From Ochotona curzoniae (Eukaryota; Chordata; Mammalia; Lagomorpha; Ochotonidae), in NCBI RefSeq assembly GCF_017591425.1, contig NW_024467106.1, forward strand, positions 20,698,501 through 20,762,500: 64,000 nt of DNA, given 5' to 3'. Below the pieces are notes generated by a model. The model was not told the origin of the DNA. It searched no databases and worked only from the letters and a program-made list of their open reading frames with translations. How positions within the stretch are numbered: position 1 is the first letter of the stretch; each line of letters opens with the position of its first letter. Shown piece after piece: positions 1 through 10,440 of the stretch. The translations under genes and the position numbers were made by a program.

Positions 1-62
1 CCTCGTTTTCTCTTGCTCTCTCTTTTCCCTTCCTCTTCCCCTTCTTTGTTTCTTTCTTTCTG
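1..62. repeat. Polypyrimidine low-complexity tract
   Basis: Almost pure C/T run at the window edge. It may be the tail-proximal end of a plus-strand SINE whose body lies outside the window, because these SINEs have a CT-rich segment before their A-rich tail, but nothing here proves that. Confidence 0.6.
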
Positions 63-1844
63 GTATTTAACAAACCTTATTGGATACCTACCCTTCGGCA
101 GGCCTTAGCCTAGAGTCTGGGAAGCAATTCTGGAGAGAAGAATGTGCATATTGTTGTCCTCCTCTGGTCCTGTGTCCCCAAGTGAACTTTGAATTTGTCT
201 ATGTGACTTCGCCTCAAATGACAGCCTCAGCGGTGGGGATGAAAAGACTTTCAGCTCAGCTCCTCCCACTGCCTGGCAGGAAGTCGCTGCTTGTGATATG
301 AAAATGCCCTTTGCACAGCACCAGCCTGAAAGCCCAGAAGTCAGCAACAGTTGATTCATTTTAGGAACTTGGGTCTGTTTTGCCAAGTTTTGTTCTCACT
401 GGACTCCCACGGAGTGTGCACTTGGAATGAAATCCAAACCCTGGAATCTAAAACCCTTGAAACAAACAAACAAACAAACAAACAAAAAACAGGGAGGAAA
501 AAAAAGTGATTTCCAGATTCAAAGGAAAAAGCTTTACCAGGCTTTTGGCGGAAGGAGTTCATGCAAAATGTAATTTCAAAATTATATTCAGGTTTCCTTT
601 TGAAAATCAGAGACTGTGTGGGGTCTGTCTTCCGGGATGCTAAATGAAAACTCGTTTTGTGATGCCAAATGCTCAGAGAAAATGAAGAGCTTTTCTTTTT
701 TGACTAAGAAGGCTCTTTTATAGCTCATGGATTAGCAAGTTCAAACCCTTGGTTACATGGCTTACCCTTCAAAGGTGAGTTTCACAATGATTCTCTCCCA
801 AGTTGAGAGACCTTGAAATGAGGCATGGCAGACTATTAGCTCAGTTCAAAGCAGACCCTGGGAAATAATGAGGCCTGGGGTCTTGAGAGGGGTTGTGGGG
901 TGCGGGCGAGGGGGGTGTTTGCTAAGACGAGGATACTGTGACTGAGGTTCAGCTTCAGTAGTGACTGCTCAAACAGTAGGGTCCATAAATCGTAACTTGA
1001 TAGGATTGAAAGATTTCTGGGAAAGTAAAAACGAACACCCTGGGGGCTTTGTAGTGGTGTGGCTGCAGTGACAGTGGGCTTAATCTGAGGTAACAGAGGG
1101 AGAAGTGTGTATCTCGAACTCAGGCTCTTCCCGGTCTTGAGGCTTTGGGTTTAGGGACCACTCTAGTTTCTTGGCATGGGCTGGAAAGAGAGCCATCTGA
1201 GCTCAGAAGTATGACGTAAGTGAGAGTTGATGGTGGTTGCCAAACATGGTGGTTTGAAAGCAGGTTCAGAACTTCTTTGACACTGCATCCATGAGGAGGC
1301 GGACTCTACTTCTCCCCTTGTGTGGGGGCTGTCTTTTGGTGGCTCACTTATAATTGATGGCATAAAGCTGAAGGGATACTGCATGGCTTCCATGACCACA
1401 TCTGAAAACAGGATGTCACTCTCCCTGGCTCTCTTTCTGGGGAACCTTCATCTTGTAACCCATATTACTAGAAAGTATACGCCACAGGGGATGTCTTGTA
1501 CAGTGAAGCGTTCTAACAGTGCCAGCTGGAGTCTCTCAGCTGATAGCCAGATGTTGACACTGCCCTCTAATTCCAGCCCCCAACCTCCACTCAGCCCAGT
1601 GGATGCAAATAGAACGGAGATGTGCTAGTCCCCTGTGTCCTCTACTCTAGACTGCCCATGCTGCAGAATAACTTATCTAAGAAATGCTACATTGCTTTAG
1701 TCACAAGCATTTAGAATTATTTGTTATGTGGCAGTCGGAAATTATAACCAAACCCAGGGGTTCCCTGGCTCCTTTCGTTTCCTTAACATGTGGGTTTGTT
1801 GTCTTATGTCCTCTAGCAGGTGGTGGTTTAAGAAGTCATCACAC
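63..1844. other. Non-coding interval, no gene recognised
   Basis: Short chance ORFs only (about 100 codons or fewer) on both strands, with no splice-flanked exon pattern, no CpG cluster and no recognisable repeat apart from the AAAC run at 460-490. Old diverged repeats could be hidden here. Confidence 0.5.
460..490. repeat. (AAAC)n simple repeat
   Basis: About seven uninterrupted AAAC tetranucleotides ending in a short A run. It resembles a decayed retroposon tail, but no body is recognisable upstream. Confidence 0.9.
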
Positions 1845-2080
1845 ATCCAAGATGCAGAACATTATGCAGCCATTAAAAATGCTGCTTTTGATAAATTTCT
1901 AATGATGCTAGATGTTTTGTTTAATTTTAATGCAGAATTAAAACCTGCTTTGATTATAGAATCATAATATTTTAATAGAAAAATGTCCAGGAAAAAAGTA
2001 CACGATGAAATAATGGGATTAGAAATGATTTTTAATTTTTTTCCATTCCAAATTTTCTTTAATGAGCATTTGGTATTTTC
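1845..2080 (+). mobile_element. Old L1 (L1M-type) 3' end, split by a SINE
   Basis: Contains the typical mammalian L1 3'-end phrases: ATTATGCAGCCATTAAAAAT near 1860, then CCAAATTTTCTTTAATGAGCAT near 2050, which corresponds to the terminal part of old L1 3'UTRs. It resumes after the SINE at 2413 with CATAATCAGGAAATG. It is decayed and non-coding. Confidence 0.7.
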
Positions 2081-2402
2081 TTAAACAGTTATTTTTATTA
2101 CAAAGTCAGATATACAGAGAGGAGGAGAGACAGAGAGGAAGATCTTCCATCCAATGATTCACTCCCCAAGTGACCGCAACAGCCAGTGCTGCACCAATCT
2201 GAAGCCGGGAACCAGGAACCTCTTCCTGGTCTCCCATGTGGGTGCAGGGTCCCAAAGCTTTGGGCCGTTCTCAACTGCTTTCCCAGTCCACAAGCAGAGA
2301 GCTGGATGGGAAGTGGAGCTGCTGGGATTAGAACTGGCAACCAGATGGGATTCCAGCATGTTCAAGGCAAGGACTTTAGCCACTAGGCCAGGCACCGGAC
2401 CC
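2081..2402 (-). mobile_element. Lagomorph SINE (CSINE), full length
   Basis: Antisense copy. The T-rich tail and TTACAAAGTCAGATATACAG lie at the left and the head is at about 2395-2402. It is flanked by a perfect 10-bp target-site duplication, TGGTATTTTC at 2071-2080 and 2403-2412, so the ends are firm. The ACAAAGTCAGA tail signature places it in the middle-aged subfamily. It sits inside an L1M 3' end. Confidence 0.93.
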
Positions 2403-2599
2403 TGGTATTTTCATAATCAGGAAATGTGTTATGTTTTAAGAAAAGCACACTGTCTGTTTTCCTGTTTCTCACACTGGATGTGATAGTCTGACCCTCAGTT
2501 TCCAGCTATATCTGAGTATAGATTTTATAATCTCTGGGAAACAGTTCCACATGGACAACAGTAATTGTAGGAATGGGGCTCTTCAAACCAAATGCTGAA

Positions 2600-2855
2600 T
2601 GCGTAAACTTCGGAGTGCCTAGGTTCACGTTCCAGGTCTGCCTCTGGTTATTGCTTCCTGCCAGTGTGCACTCTGGGAGGCAGTAGGTGATGGCTGAGGT
2701 TCTTGGGTCCCTGCCACTCCTGTGGAAGACCTGGACTGAATTCTAAAGTTTTGTCTCTGGCGGAGTTTAGCCTTCACCTTTATGGTCATTTTGGGTAGTG
2801 AACCAGTAGATGAGAGATCTCGGACTCTGTGGCTTTGCCTTTCAAACAAAAAGTT
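2600..2855 (+). mobile_element. Old lagomorph SINE
   Basis: Sense orientation. Recognisable by GTGAACCAGTAGATGAGAGATCT near 2800 followed by the TCTGTGGCTTTGCCTTTCAA tail region. Strongly diverged, and the head is poorly preserved. Confidence 0.6.
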
Positions 2856-3139
2856 ACAATGTCCCTTGTTCCCTTCTCTCTGAAGCTTGACTCAGAACGG
2901 TTTTTCTCCTCAAGGAGCCTCAAAGGCTTCTTGAAATGTTAAAGCTGCTGCAAAGATCCTGGAGTTGACTCCTTGTGTTTCTGATTTACGTTCCCAAACT
3001 TAGACGATTTGTGGAAGCTGCCTCTAAAAAAGGCACATACACGATGCTAAAGCAGTCTCAATGACGGCGCTCTCTTCCTCTTGCCAGCCCTAACCTGGTG
3101 TTGTAATCCAGGAGAGGGTAAAGGGAAGCCGCTGGGAGT

Positions 3140-3275
3140 GTTAGATTTGGAAGAAACCTCCTCGATGATCTGATTTCATCCCTTTCTCCCAAAGAAAAGG
3201 AAATCAAGGTTCAAGAGTTGAAGTGGCTTTCCCAAGATCACACTGCAAGAATGATAAGAAACTGGCCGTTGGGCC
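3140..3275 (-). mobile_element. MIR fossil
   Basis: Shows the inverted MIR core: AAGGAAATCAAGGTTCAAGAG followed by GGCTTTCCCAAGATCACACTGCAAG (matching the ancestral GAGGAAACTGAGGC...CTTGCCCAAGGTCACACAG pattern). Mammalian-wide tRNA-derived SINE. Confidence 0.75.
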
Positions 3276-3924
3276 AACTTTCCCCATCTGCTTTGAGGCA
3301 GCAGAGCCTGGTGGGGAGAGTGTGTGTGTGGGGCAGATGTTCCAGGTTCACTCTCCGTCCTGCCAATTGCGGACTGGAAGGTGGGGCAAAGTTAATTTCC
3401 CCTGGCCTCAGTCTGCATCTGTGACGTGAGAACAGTGTGCAGCTCGGAGAGCTGCTGTGATGCTGCAGGCACTCGCCTCTATTTCTGTTTGACGGAGCAG
3501 GCTGTGATTGTTGCTCGAGCGCGTGATGGTTTCTTTGGAGGATTGGGTTCAAGGATGCTGCTGCCAGCCGTTTCTGAGGTCCATGAAGATTGTCTTTCTC
3601 AAGTCAACACCAGCCTCTCCCTCATTCTGCCCATGCCACCCCGACCCCCTGGTGGCTGGCACTGTCCCTTCACCTGGCTCAACACCCTGTGAGCCTCCCT
3701 CTTCCTGCCCATGGTTTCCTTCATTTCTGAACCCATCTTTTAAAATAAGTCCTTCCCTCCTTGTGTGTCTCACACATGTGCATTACCTCAGGAAATATTT
3801 CTTTATTTTTCTGTGAATTAAAAAACTTCCCTAGATACTGGGAGGAAAAGGATAAGAATGCTTATGGTCCTGATTGGCTTGTGTATGAGAAAATGAAGTC
3901 CGCATGTGTTGGAGTGTTTGAGGT
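3276..3924. other. Non-coding interval
   Basis: No exon-like frame and no recognisable repeat. Contains one CTCF-like motif (3642-3655). Confidence 0.45.
3642..3655 (-). promoter_or_regulatory. CTCF-like motif candidate
   Basis: Reverse strand reads CCACCAGGGGGTCG. The CCACCAGGGGG core fits the CTCF consensus, and the next two bases depart from GGCRS. A motif match only; occupancy is not shown. Confidence 0.3.
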
Positions 3925-4015
3925 TATCATAAAACAACACAATTGAAAATGAATTAGCATTTTTATCCATTAGATTGGCAAGATTTACAAAGACTTACAC
4001 TCCTTGTTGATAAAG
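3925..4015 (+). mobile_element. Possible old L1 fragment
   Basis: The phrase CCATTAGATTGGCAAGATTT followed by ACACTCCTTGTTGATAAAGG resembles a segment of old L1 3' regions (attagattggcaaa...acactccctgttggtgagg). Short and diverged. Confidence 0.35.
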
Positions 4016-4195
4016 GAATGCATTATACGCTTGGGCAAAAGTGATCATTAGTATTGCCTTTAAGCATTTTTCATTTTGAATAGTTTTCAACAGATTTGGT
4101 ATAGTTTGTAGATACAGTTCTGAGAACACAATGATTTTCCTTTCTTTTCTCCTTCTCATCCTCTTCCCCTTTCCCATCCTCCTTCCTTCTCCCTA

Positions 4196-4890
4196 TGTTT
4201 TTTAAAATATTTTGAGATAACATATTTTCAATTTACATTACAGTATAAGGCTTAACAGTACACCAAATGAGAAACTTAAGAAGCTCCAAGCTCCTTGTTT
4301 CATACTGGCTCAGCAGTGGCTGTTGCAGCCATGTGGAGAGTGAACCAGCAGATGGAACATCTTTCTGTCTCTCCCTCTCCTTCTGTAACTCTGATCTTCA
4401 AGTAAAAATAAAGACATAAAAACAAACGAACAAAAAAATTTAACAAGTAAAAGGTAAAAAAAATCCTAGTTTAGTGGGAGTGTAGGCAATGGTTATAAAC
4501 AGTTATTCAACAAAAATGACCATTTCACTGAAATACAATAAACTTTTAAGTAATCACAGATCATGAAGACTATATTAGCAAAACGCTTTTATCCACTGAT
4601 TTGAGAAGTATAAATTTTTCACAATGCTGTGTTTGCAGCAATACAAATACACACAGGCATTTCTATTTTTTAAATTTTAGTTTCTACATATAAAGGAGGA
4701 CATGTAGAATTTGTGTGTCTGGCGTATTTCACTCAATGTGATGTCCTCCAATTTCTTCTATTTTGTTCAATTTCTTTTATGTAGCTAAAAAATATTTCTT
4801 ATATACATATCGTACAATTGTATACATAGAATTATTTTTTTATATGTAGTAGCCTTTTTTCTTTTATATAGCCAAATAATGTTATATGAA
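4196..4890 (-). mobile_element. Antisense L1 3'-terminal fragment with nested SINE
   Basis: The left part (AAATATTTTGAGATAACATA... through CACCAAATGAGAAACTTAAG) looks like the reverse of a lagomorph L1 3'UTR. The right part (TATTTCACTCAATGTGATGT followed by CCTCCAATTTCTTCTATTTTG) matches the classic reverse-strand L1 segment just upstream of the end of ORF2. It is interrupted at about 4300-4432 by a SINE piece. No ORF survives. Confidence 0.6.
4300..4432 (+). mobile_element. SINE 3' half (truncated)
   Basis: Starts within the SINE body (CAGCAGTGGCTGTTGCAGCC) and continues through GAGTGAACCAGCAGATGGAA and the CT-rich segment into an A-rich tail. The tRNA-like head is missing. Confidence 0.65.
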
Positions 4891-4959
4891 TACTGGCTTT
4901 TTGGAGGAACATTTTTCTGTATCCTTCCTTTCTTTCCTTTCCTTTGCTTTTAATTCCTT

Positions 4960-5200
4960 TTTATAAAAGATTTTACTTGTTTGGAAGAGTGACAAACAGC
5001 TAAAAAGGGGGAAGAGAGAGATCTTCCAGTGCTGGTTCACTTCTCAAATGATTGCATAGCCAGGGCTGTACCAGACTGAAGCCAGGGACCCAAGTTCTTG
5101 CACTGTATTCCGCTGCTTCCCCACTGGCACCAATAGGGAGTGGATTGGAAGTGGAGGAGCCGAGACCTGAACTTCCTGTTGCCATGATGCCAGCCCCTGG
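4960..5200 (-). mobile_element. Old lagomorph SINE
   Basis: Antisense copy with AAAAGATTTTACTTGTTTGG at the tail end, then GAGATCTTCCAGTGCTGGTTCACTTCTC, GAAGCCAGGGACC and a worn head near 5190 (GATGCCAGCCCC). An internal deletion removes part of the middle. Confidence 0.75.
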
Positions 5201-5847
5201 GTCACAGTTTCTATGAGAAATGCATTTTGGGTTCTGATAGGACTTCCACAGATTGTTGGAACCACCCATTATTAAACTGGAGGCACAGTACTACTCCATT
5301 CAGAGATTAAATATATGACTGAATACATTCGAATCTTTTTGCTTCAGAATTTGCTTGTAATGGTTGTCTGTTAGCTTTGCTGTTTCAATATAGTGGCTTC
5401 AGCTTTTTGATTATTTACAAGCAAGTTGTTGACTGTCAATTCTAAAGTTAGCTGCCTGGTCAGTGATGACTGGATGGGGTAGGTTGACCTCACTTGCCCG
5501 TCTGTGGGTGGGACAGCTCCTCTGAACTCCATGCAGTCTTTCACCCTCCCTCAGTGGTTGCACATGGTGCTGTGGGGGTGAGAATTGAGGGACATCTCCT
5601 TGGTCAAGACAAGTTCCATAATCAGCCTGGATTCAAGGGAGGAAGGGTTATCTAAGGGACATTTGCTTCCTCAGAGGCTGTTACTAGATCCTCTGGCACA
5701 TTTCATCAAGTTCAAGGTTTTTGGTTGCTTCTGTATGTTCCATTATTTTGTTCAGCATAGCCACCCAAGAGTATGAATCTCGCTAAGCCGTGAAAGAGTT
5801 GTGACATTTTTAGGCCTTACAAGGGAGTGCAGGTCATTAAGGAGCAA
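5201..5847. other. Non-coding interval
   Basis: No gene and no confidently recognised repeat. Confidence 0.4.
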
Positions 5848-5914
5848 TCCCTTCCTGTCTATGAGACTGACACACTACCTACTGCGCTAACGAGGCACCT
5901 TCCCTTCCTGTCTA
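5848..5914 (-). pseudogene. Tailless retroposed 5' half of tRNA-Met (CAT) with 14-bp target duplications
   Basis: On the reverse strand, 5896 down to 5860 reads GCCTCGTTAGCGCAGTAGGT then AGTGTGTCAGTCTCATA. This is position 1 through just past the CAT anticodon of mammalian elongator tRNA-Met. By my recollection of that tRNA it matches 35 of 37 positions, and both differences are C-to-T at CpG (GCGCG became GTGTG). Homology stops in the anticodon loop. There is no TPsiC arm, no B box, no CCA and no poly(A). The insert (5862-5900) is bounded by a perfect 14-bp direct repeat, TCCCTTCCTGTCTA, at 5848-5861 and 5901-5914, the mark of target-primed retroposition. Four bases (AGGT, RNA sense) precede tRNA position 1. 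It cannot make a tRNA. It fits the class known as tailless retropseudogenes, here with the size of a 5' tRNA half. A SINE head is unlikely because the lagomorph SINE head differs. Confidence 0.88.
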
Positions 5915-6494
5915 AAGCTAGGCACTCCCTTGCTGCTTGAGAGAGTGACTCTTGAGTGCTGTGCCTCCATTCATCTCTGCATGCTAAGCTGTATTCTTGC
6001 AGCGGTGAAGACCACCCAGTGTTAAAACACATCTTGGGTTGCATTAGCTCAATGAACGGCAGAACAGAAGCCCGTGAACAGTTCAGTGTCACACGCTTGA
6101 CTTTTATTCATGGTCGCTATGAAAAGTGATCATGAGAGCAATCTGTGCACATTGAGTAAAATCAGTGTGACAGATGTTAAAGGGAATGGTTTTCAGTGTT
6201 TCCCGTATACCAAGTAATAGACTCCTTCCAGAAGTTAGTGTCAGGAAAAATCTTCTCACCTGGTGAAAGGTAACTGATCTTTGGTTTACAAGGCAATAAG
6301 AGATCTGTAACTCATCTTAATTTTTTCTCAGTGGTTGGGGCAGGGGGACGTGGGTTATCAGACACAGTAAAGTGCACATAATGCTTTGTTACAGTAACTG
6401 TTAGTTCTGGCTTTCTACCCCTTTCTCTGTCTTTACCAGATGTGTGTTGTGATAATTTTAATTTCCAAAGAAAAATTAATTTTTTTAACTTGAA
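5915..6494. other. Non-coding interval
   Basis: Only short chance ORFs and no recognisable element. Confidence 0.4.
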
Positions 6495-6745
6495 GTGGAG
6501 AAAGAACAAGATTATCTTCCGTTTACTTCCTGAATACCCATGTCAACCAGAGCTGGACCAGTCTGAAGCCAGTAGCCTGAACTCAATGTTGTTCTCCGCA
6601 GTGAGTGGCTGGGCCATCGTCTCCTGCCTCCTGGGATGTGCATTGGCGGGAAGCTGGGTTGGAAGTGGAGTAACTGGCACTGGGACTAGTTCCTCTGCTG
6701 AGTGATGTGGGTATCCCAGTGACTTACCTGCTGTGCCAGATATTT
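6495..6745 (-). mobile_element. Old lagomorph SINE
   Basis: Antisense and strongly worn. CAACCAGAGCTGGACCAGTC and GAAGCCAGTAGCCTGAACTC mark the body, and GGGAAGCTGGGTTGGAAGTGG the head-proximal third. The tail is nearly lost. Confidence 0.65.
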
Positions 6746-7589
6746 GACCTCATGTGAGTTTTGGAAAGTGTTAGGGGGTTAACATGACAAATATGTGAGC
6801 AAACAATTCAGCGCATCAGATTCTCTTGGTTCTGCTGCTAACAATGTTGTGTAATCGTTTAGAAATGTTTTTTTCCACATGTCTAAGATGTTGAGTAATT
6901 TGGGCAAAGTGATCTTGGAGAACTCTTAGCTCTTAACAACTCCAGAACTGAGCGTCCCGCGACTCTTCTCATTGAACATCCTACAGTTTGAGTTAACTCA
7001 TCCTAAGAGTTTATCAGGCAGTCCAATGAATAGGTGTCTTGAACAGCTCACTCCAAGAAGAGAAAAATTCAGATCTGCTTCTGCGTGTCTGAAGACTTTT
7101 CGAATGCAAGTTTTGCCCAAAAGCAGTATGTATTGGCAAGAGTTTGTTCCTGGATTCTAAGACAGCATGTGCAGAGAGCTGTGGAGTGTACTGAGCTGAC
7201 TCAGAGGACACGTCTGTCACGGCACTCATCAAAACCCTGATGACACCCAAGACACAGTCATGTCCTGCAGTGAGAAAAACCCCAAGTTAGATTTGCTTTT
7301 TTCACATAATTCAGATGCTAAGTTACCTTAAAGTCAACCATTGACAAAAATAAGTGTTTTAAAATCTAGCCGGACTCCTTCTTAATGAACACGAAGAACT
7401 CTGTCAGTTTCTAGACACTACTCTGGGAATCCATTGCTTATAGGAGCTGATTTGTTGTAAAGAAGATGGTAGAGAAAGAAGTTTTGGATTGGATTTTTGT
7501 ATGGAAGCTGATACAGACAGTACAATGCCCCCGTAGGATCATTATGCACTCTTTGTGACTATTGCAGAAGCGTTATTACTGACAGGTGG
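6746..7589. other. Non-coding interval
   Basis: No gene or named repeat recognised. Two ORFs overlap on opposite strands near 7014-7160 and neither has a domain or exon signals. Confidence 0.4.
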
Positions 7590-7682
7590 TATAGTTTAAT
7601 GATTAAGGGGTTAGCTGTGGATTTCAAATCTCACTTCCGCCACAGACACTCTGAGTCTGTTACGTTAACGTCCAGTCTCCCA
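7590..7682 (+). mobile_element. MIR head, truncated by a SINE insertion
   Basis: Starts as a tRNA-like MIR 5' end (GTATAGTTTAATGATTAAGG) and continues through GATTTCAAATCTCACTTCCG to the position of the MIR CAGTCTCC motif, where a SINE interrupts it. MIR sequence resumes at about 8005 (TTCTCCCAAGTTTC). Confidence 0.7.
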
Positions 7683-8004
7683 TTTTTTTAAAAAAAGATT
7701 TATTTATTTTTATTGCAAAGTCAGATACACAGGAGGAGAGACAGGAAGATCTTCAGTCTGATGATTCACCCCCCAATTGGCCACAATGGCTGGAGCTGCA
7801 CCAATCCAAGCCAGGAGCTCTTCTGGAATTCCCATGTGGGTGTAGGATCCCAGGGCTTTGGGCTGTCCTCAACTGCTTTCCCAGACCACAAGCAGGAAGC
7901 TGGATGGGAAGCGGGGCAGCTGGGATTTGAACTGGCACCCAGATGGGATCCTGGCACGTTCAAGGCAAGTTGTTCAGCCACTAGGCCACTGCACCAGGCC
8001 CTGT
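7683..8004 (-). mobile_element. Lagomorph SINE, full length, inside a MIR
   Basis: Antisense. Left end AAAAAAGATTTATTTATTTT plus GCAAAGTCAGATACACAGG, body ATCTTCAGTCTGATGATTCACC, head GCACCAGGCCCT. The flanking 7-bp repeat TCTCCCA (7676-7682 and 8005-8011) fits an aged target duplication. Middle-aged subfamily. Confidence 0.88.
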
Positions 8005-8221
8005 TCTCCCAAGTTTCAAATGCGTGCTAGTAAATAGATTTATACAATAGAGGAACAGAAGCTAATTAAACATAATGTCTGACACTTAGTGCCTTAATAG
8101 TCTCAAATGAGCTAGAGTTGGCCCATGATTCCCCTTCGTCTCCCACATTATGGGAAAAGGTTTTACTGAGGTTGAAATGAGCTGGATGAATTTAGAGTTG
8201 CTGGTGGCTTAGATTGTCATG

Positions 8222-8308
8222 TGTGTGTTAAAGGAGCCAGGAGACCTGGATTCCTCCACTTAACAGCTGTGTTACATTAAGCAAGCTTCTTCATGTCTCT
8301 GTGTTATA
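8222..8308 (+). mobile_element. MIR fragment
   Basis: AAAGGAGCCAGGAGACCTGG, then CCACTTAACAGCTGTGTTAC and AAGCAAGCTTCTTCATGTCTCTG follow the MIR order (acquired tRNA-like part, then tgtgaccttgggcaagt..., then cctc). It is cut by the SINE beginning near 8315. Confidence 0.7.
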
Positions 8309-8314
8309 TAGTTT

Positions 8315-8603
8315 TTTAAAGAAGTGTTTTAGTTATTTGAAAACCAGAGCTACATGGGGATTAGTTGGGGGAGAGGAAGAGAGAAATCTTGCATTCACTG
8401 GCTCATTTCTCAAATGACTGCAGCAGCTGGAGTTGAGGCTAAATCCAGGAAGCTTCACTTGGGCCTCCCATGTGGTCCTAGCACCAAGTGCTCAGCAGGG
8501 AGCTGGATTGGAGATAGAGCAGCCGGAACACAAGCCTGCAACGCTATGTGATGCTGGCATCACAATTGTTACCTTAACTGACTATGCCACAACCTTGGTC
8601 CCT
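8315..8603 (-). mobile_element. Old lagomorph SINE
   Basis: Antisense. TTAGTTATTTGAAAACCAGAG, GAAATCTTGCATTCACTGGCTC, GCAGGGAGCTGGATTGGAGA and a head remnant CCTTGGTCCC are in the right order. Much more diverged than the copies near 7.7 or 23 kb. Confidence 0.75.
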
Positions 8604-9387
8604 AAATTTCATTTAGTTTTGTCGACTTTCCTGCCAACAATGACTGTAGTGTAGGGGCTGGCTCCTGGCTCAGTCAGCAGCACCAGCGGCCTTTTCATGA
8701 ATGAGCACACACAGCCCTGATGGCAAAGTTGCTTGGGAGCTAGTGGGAAGTTCTCAGCTTAGAATAAGTTTGAGGTTGGTCTGATTGTAGGTCAGGGAGG
8801 GTGACATCAACTAGGAGGTAGCAGTTCTGTCTTAAGGTGCATAAGACAATCTGTAGGGAGAACCATCGTGCACCTGGATCAGAGATATTGGAGAGGGGCC
8901 TCTGGTTTGTAGTCACAAAATTTGATCAGAGTGTGGGTGTTGCCATCAACCCCAGAAAGACCAGGGCTGCTTGCTGACTTGTATGTGGTTGCAGGTCATC
9001 TTCATGGGTCCTGGCCCCACCATGACCTCGGGGTCGGTAAGGGTACTGAATCTCATGCTCACAGTGCTGGACACATGTCACCAATTGTCCTGTTAATATG
9101 GCCTCCCTATGCTTGCTTACCTGCCTCTGCTCTAGCTACAACCCTGATTAGAACTCTTAGCCCCGACAGTTCTTCCTCACCTTCTTCGTGTCCTTCCTCA
9201 AAGATGTGTGCTCTAGTGGACTACAAGAAGTTGAGTTACAATTGCAACCCACTGTCAATACCCGTGATTCCTGTCAGCTTTCATCCCATAGTGGTCAACA
9301 TTTGGGAGGTATTATGTCCTCTGTATTGACTATTTTTATTTTTCGTTTTTGTCTCCTCCCAGTAGATCGTAAGTACTGCAAGCAAGG

Positions 9388-9434
<47 letters not shown>

Positions 9435-10111
9435 GAATAAATGTGTTCTAAATCCTTGGTTTGATTTTGATAGCTTGCAGCATCTTTTTACCTCTCCCCA
9501 CCCCCGCCCTTTATATATGTGTTGAATCATTCAAGGAAAATGAAGGAATCAAAAAGAGCTAGCAAAGTTATGGGGGTATAAAGTCCTAAACACAGGACTG
9601 TAAAACAGAAATAAATGAGTATGCAAATCATGCATGATGAGTGCTCTGGCACGTTGCGGTGGGACATCAAGAAAGCTGAGAAAATGAGGAGCTCCTCAGG
9701 AATTCCTCAATGGGAGAGTTTGGTATTAAAAAGAAACCATCACTTTAATCGAACTTCTATGAAAATTCCTGTGAGATCTTTCTGAATGTGACAAAAATGC
9801 TTCTGAGGTTGTTTGGGAGAATCAGTGTGGGAAAAGCTAGGAAACCTGTGAAAAGAATGAGGAGAAAAGCAGAGCCCAGCTTGACGGACACCAACGTAAG
9901 AACCAGAGCAACCCGGTGTTCTGGGGTGGGAGCCCCAGGGCACAGCAGAGACCCCAGGGAAAGATCTGGAGAGGCAGTGAGTGGCTGTGTCAGTGGGGGA
10001 AGAAACACAAATAACTCATGCTGATTGAATTGTGTCGACCATCTTGGTTGCTCGAAAGGGCTTTCCAAGGATGATTTTGTTTACCTCTTAAAGTAGCTGC
10101 AGGAAGCATGG
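8604..10111. other. Non-coding interval with one microsatellite
   Basis: No exon-like structure. The ORF at 8922-9329 (135 codons) has no recognisable domain, and an overlapping frame at 9188-9433 runs into the TG repeat. Confidence 0.4.
9389..9431. repeat. (TG)n microsatellite, about 21 units
   Basis: Uninterrupted TG dinucleotides. Long and pure enough to be length-polymorphic. Confidence 0.98.
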
Positions 10112-10440
10112 ACTCTGAATATTTATTAAACATCTCTTTATAAGGCAAGGAAGGAGATGGAAAGATTGACTCCCCATGTGCTGATCTGCTGTTCACTCCC
10201 CAAGTGTTTGCAATGGCCTGCTCTGGCTGATCTGGGCTCAAACTGGCACCTGGAAGCTCAGTCTATGTTTCCCGTATGGGTGACAGAGATTGAATTACTT
10301 ACTTCCTCCCTTACCACTGTCCCCAGAGGTCTTGCCTGAGCAGAAAGTTGGAGTCAGCGCTGCAGGTGGGCAGTTAACCTTGGCACCCTGATGTAGGATG
10401 CATGCATCTTTCCCATTAGACTGGACACGTGCTTCTCTTG
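10112..10440 (-). mobile_element. Old lagomorph SINE
   Basis: Antisense and diverged. TGTTCACTCCCCAAGTGTTTGC and CTGATCTGGGCTCAAACTGG mark the body, and CAGTTAACCTTGGCACCCTGATG plus GCATCTTTCCCATTAGACTGG the head half. Extra bases in the middle make the alignment loose. Confidence 0.55.

Noticed and set aside
9188..9433. ORF ending in alternating Cys-Val
   Set aside because: The C-terminus is translated from the TG microsatellite.
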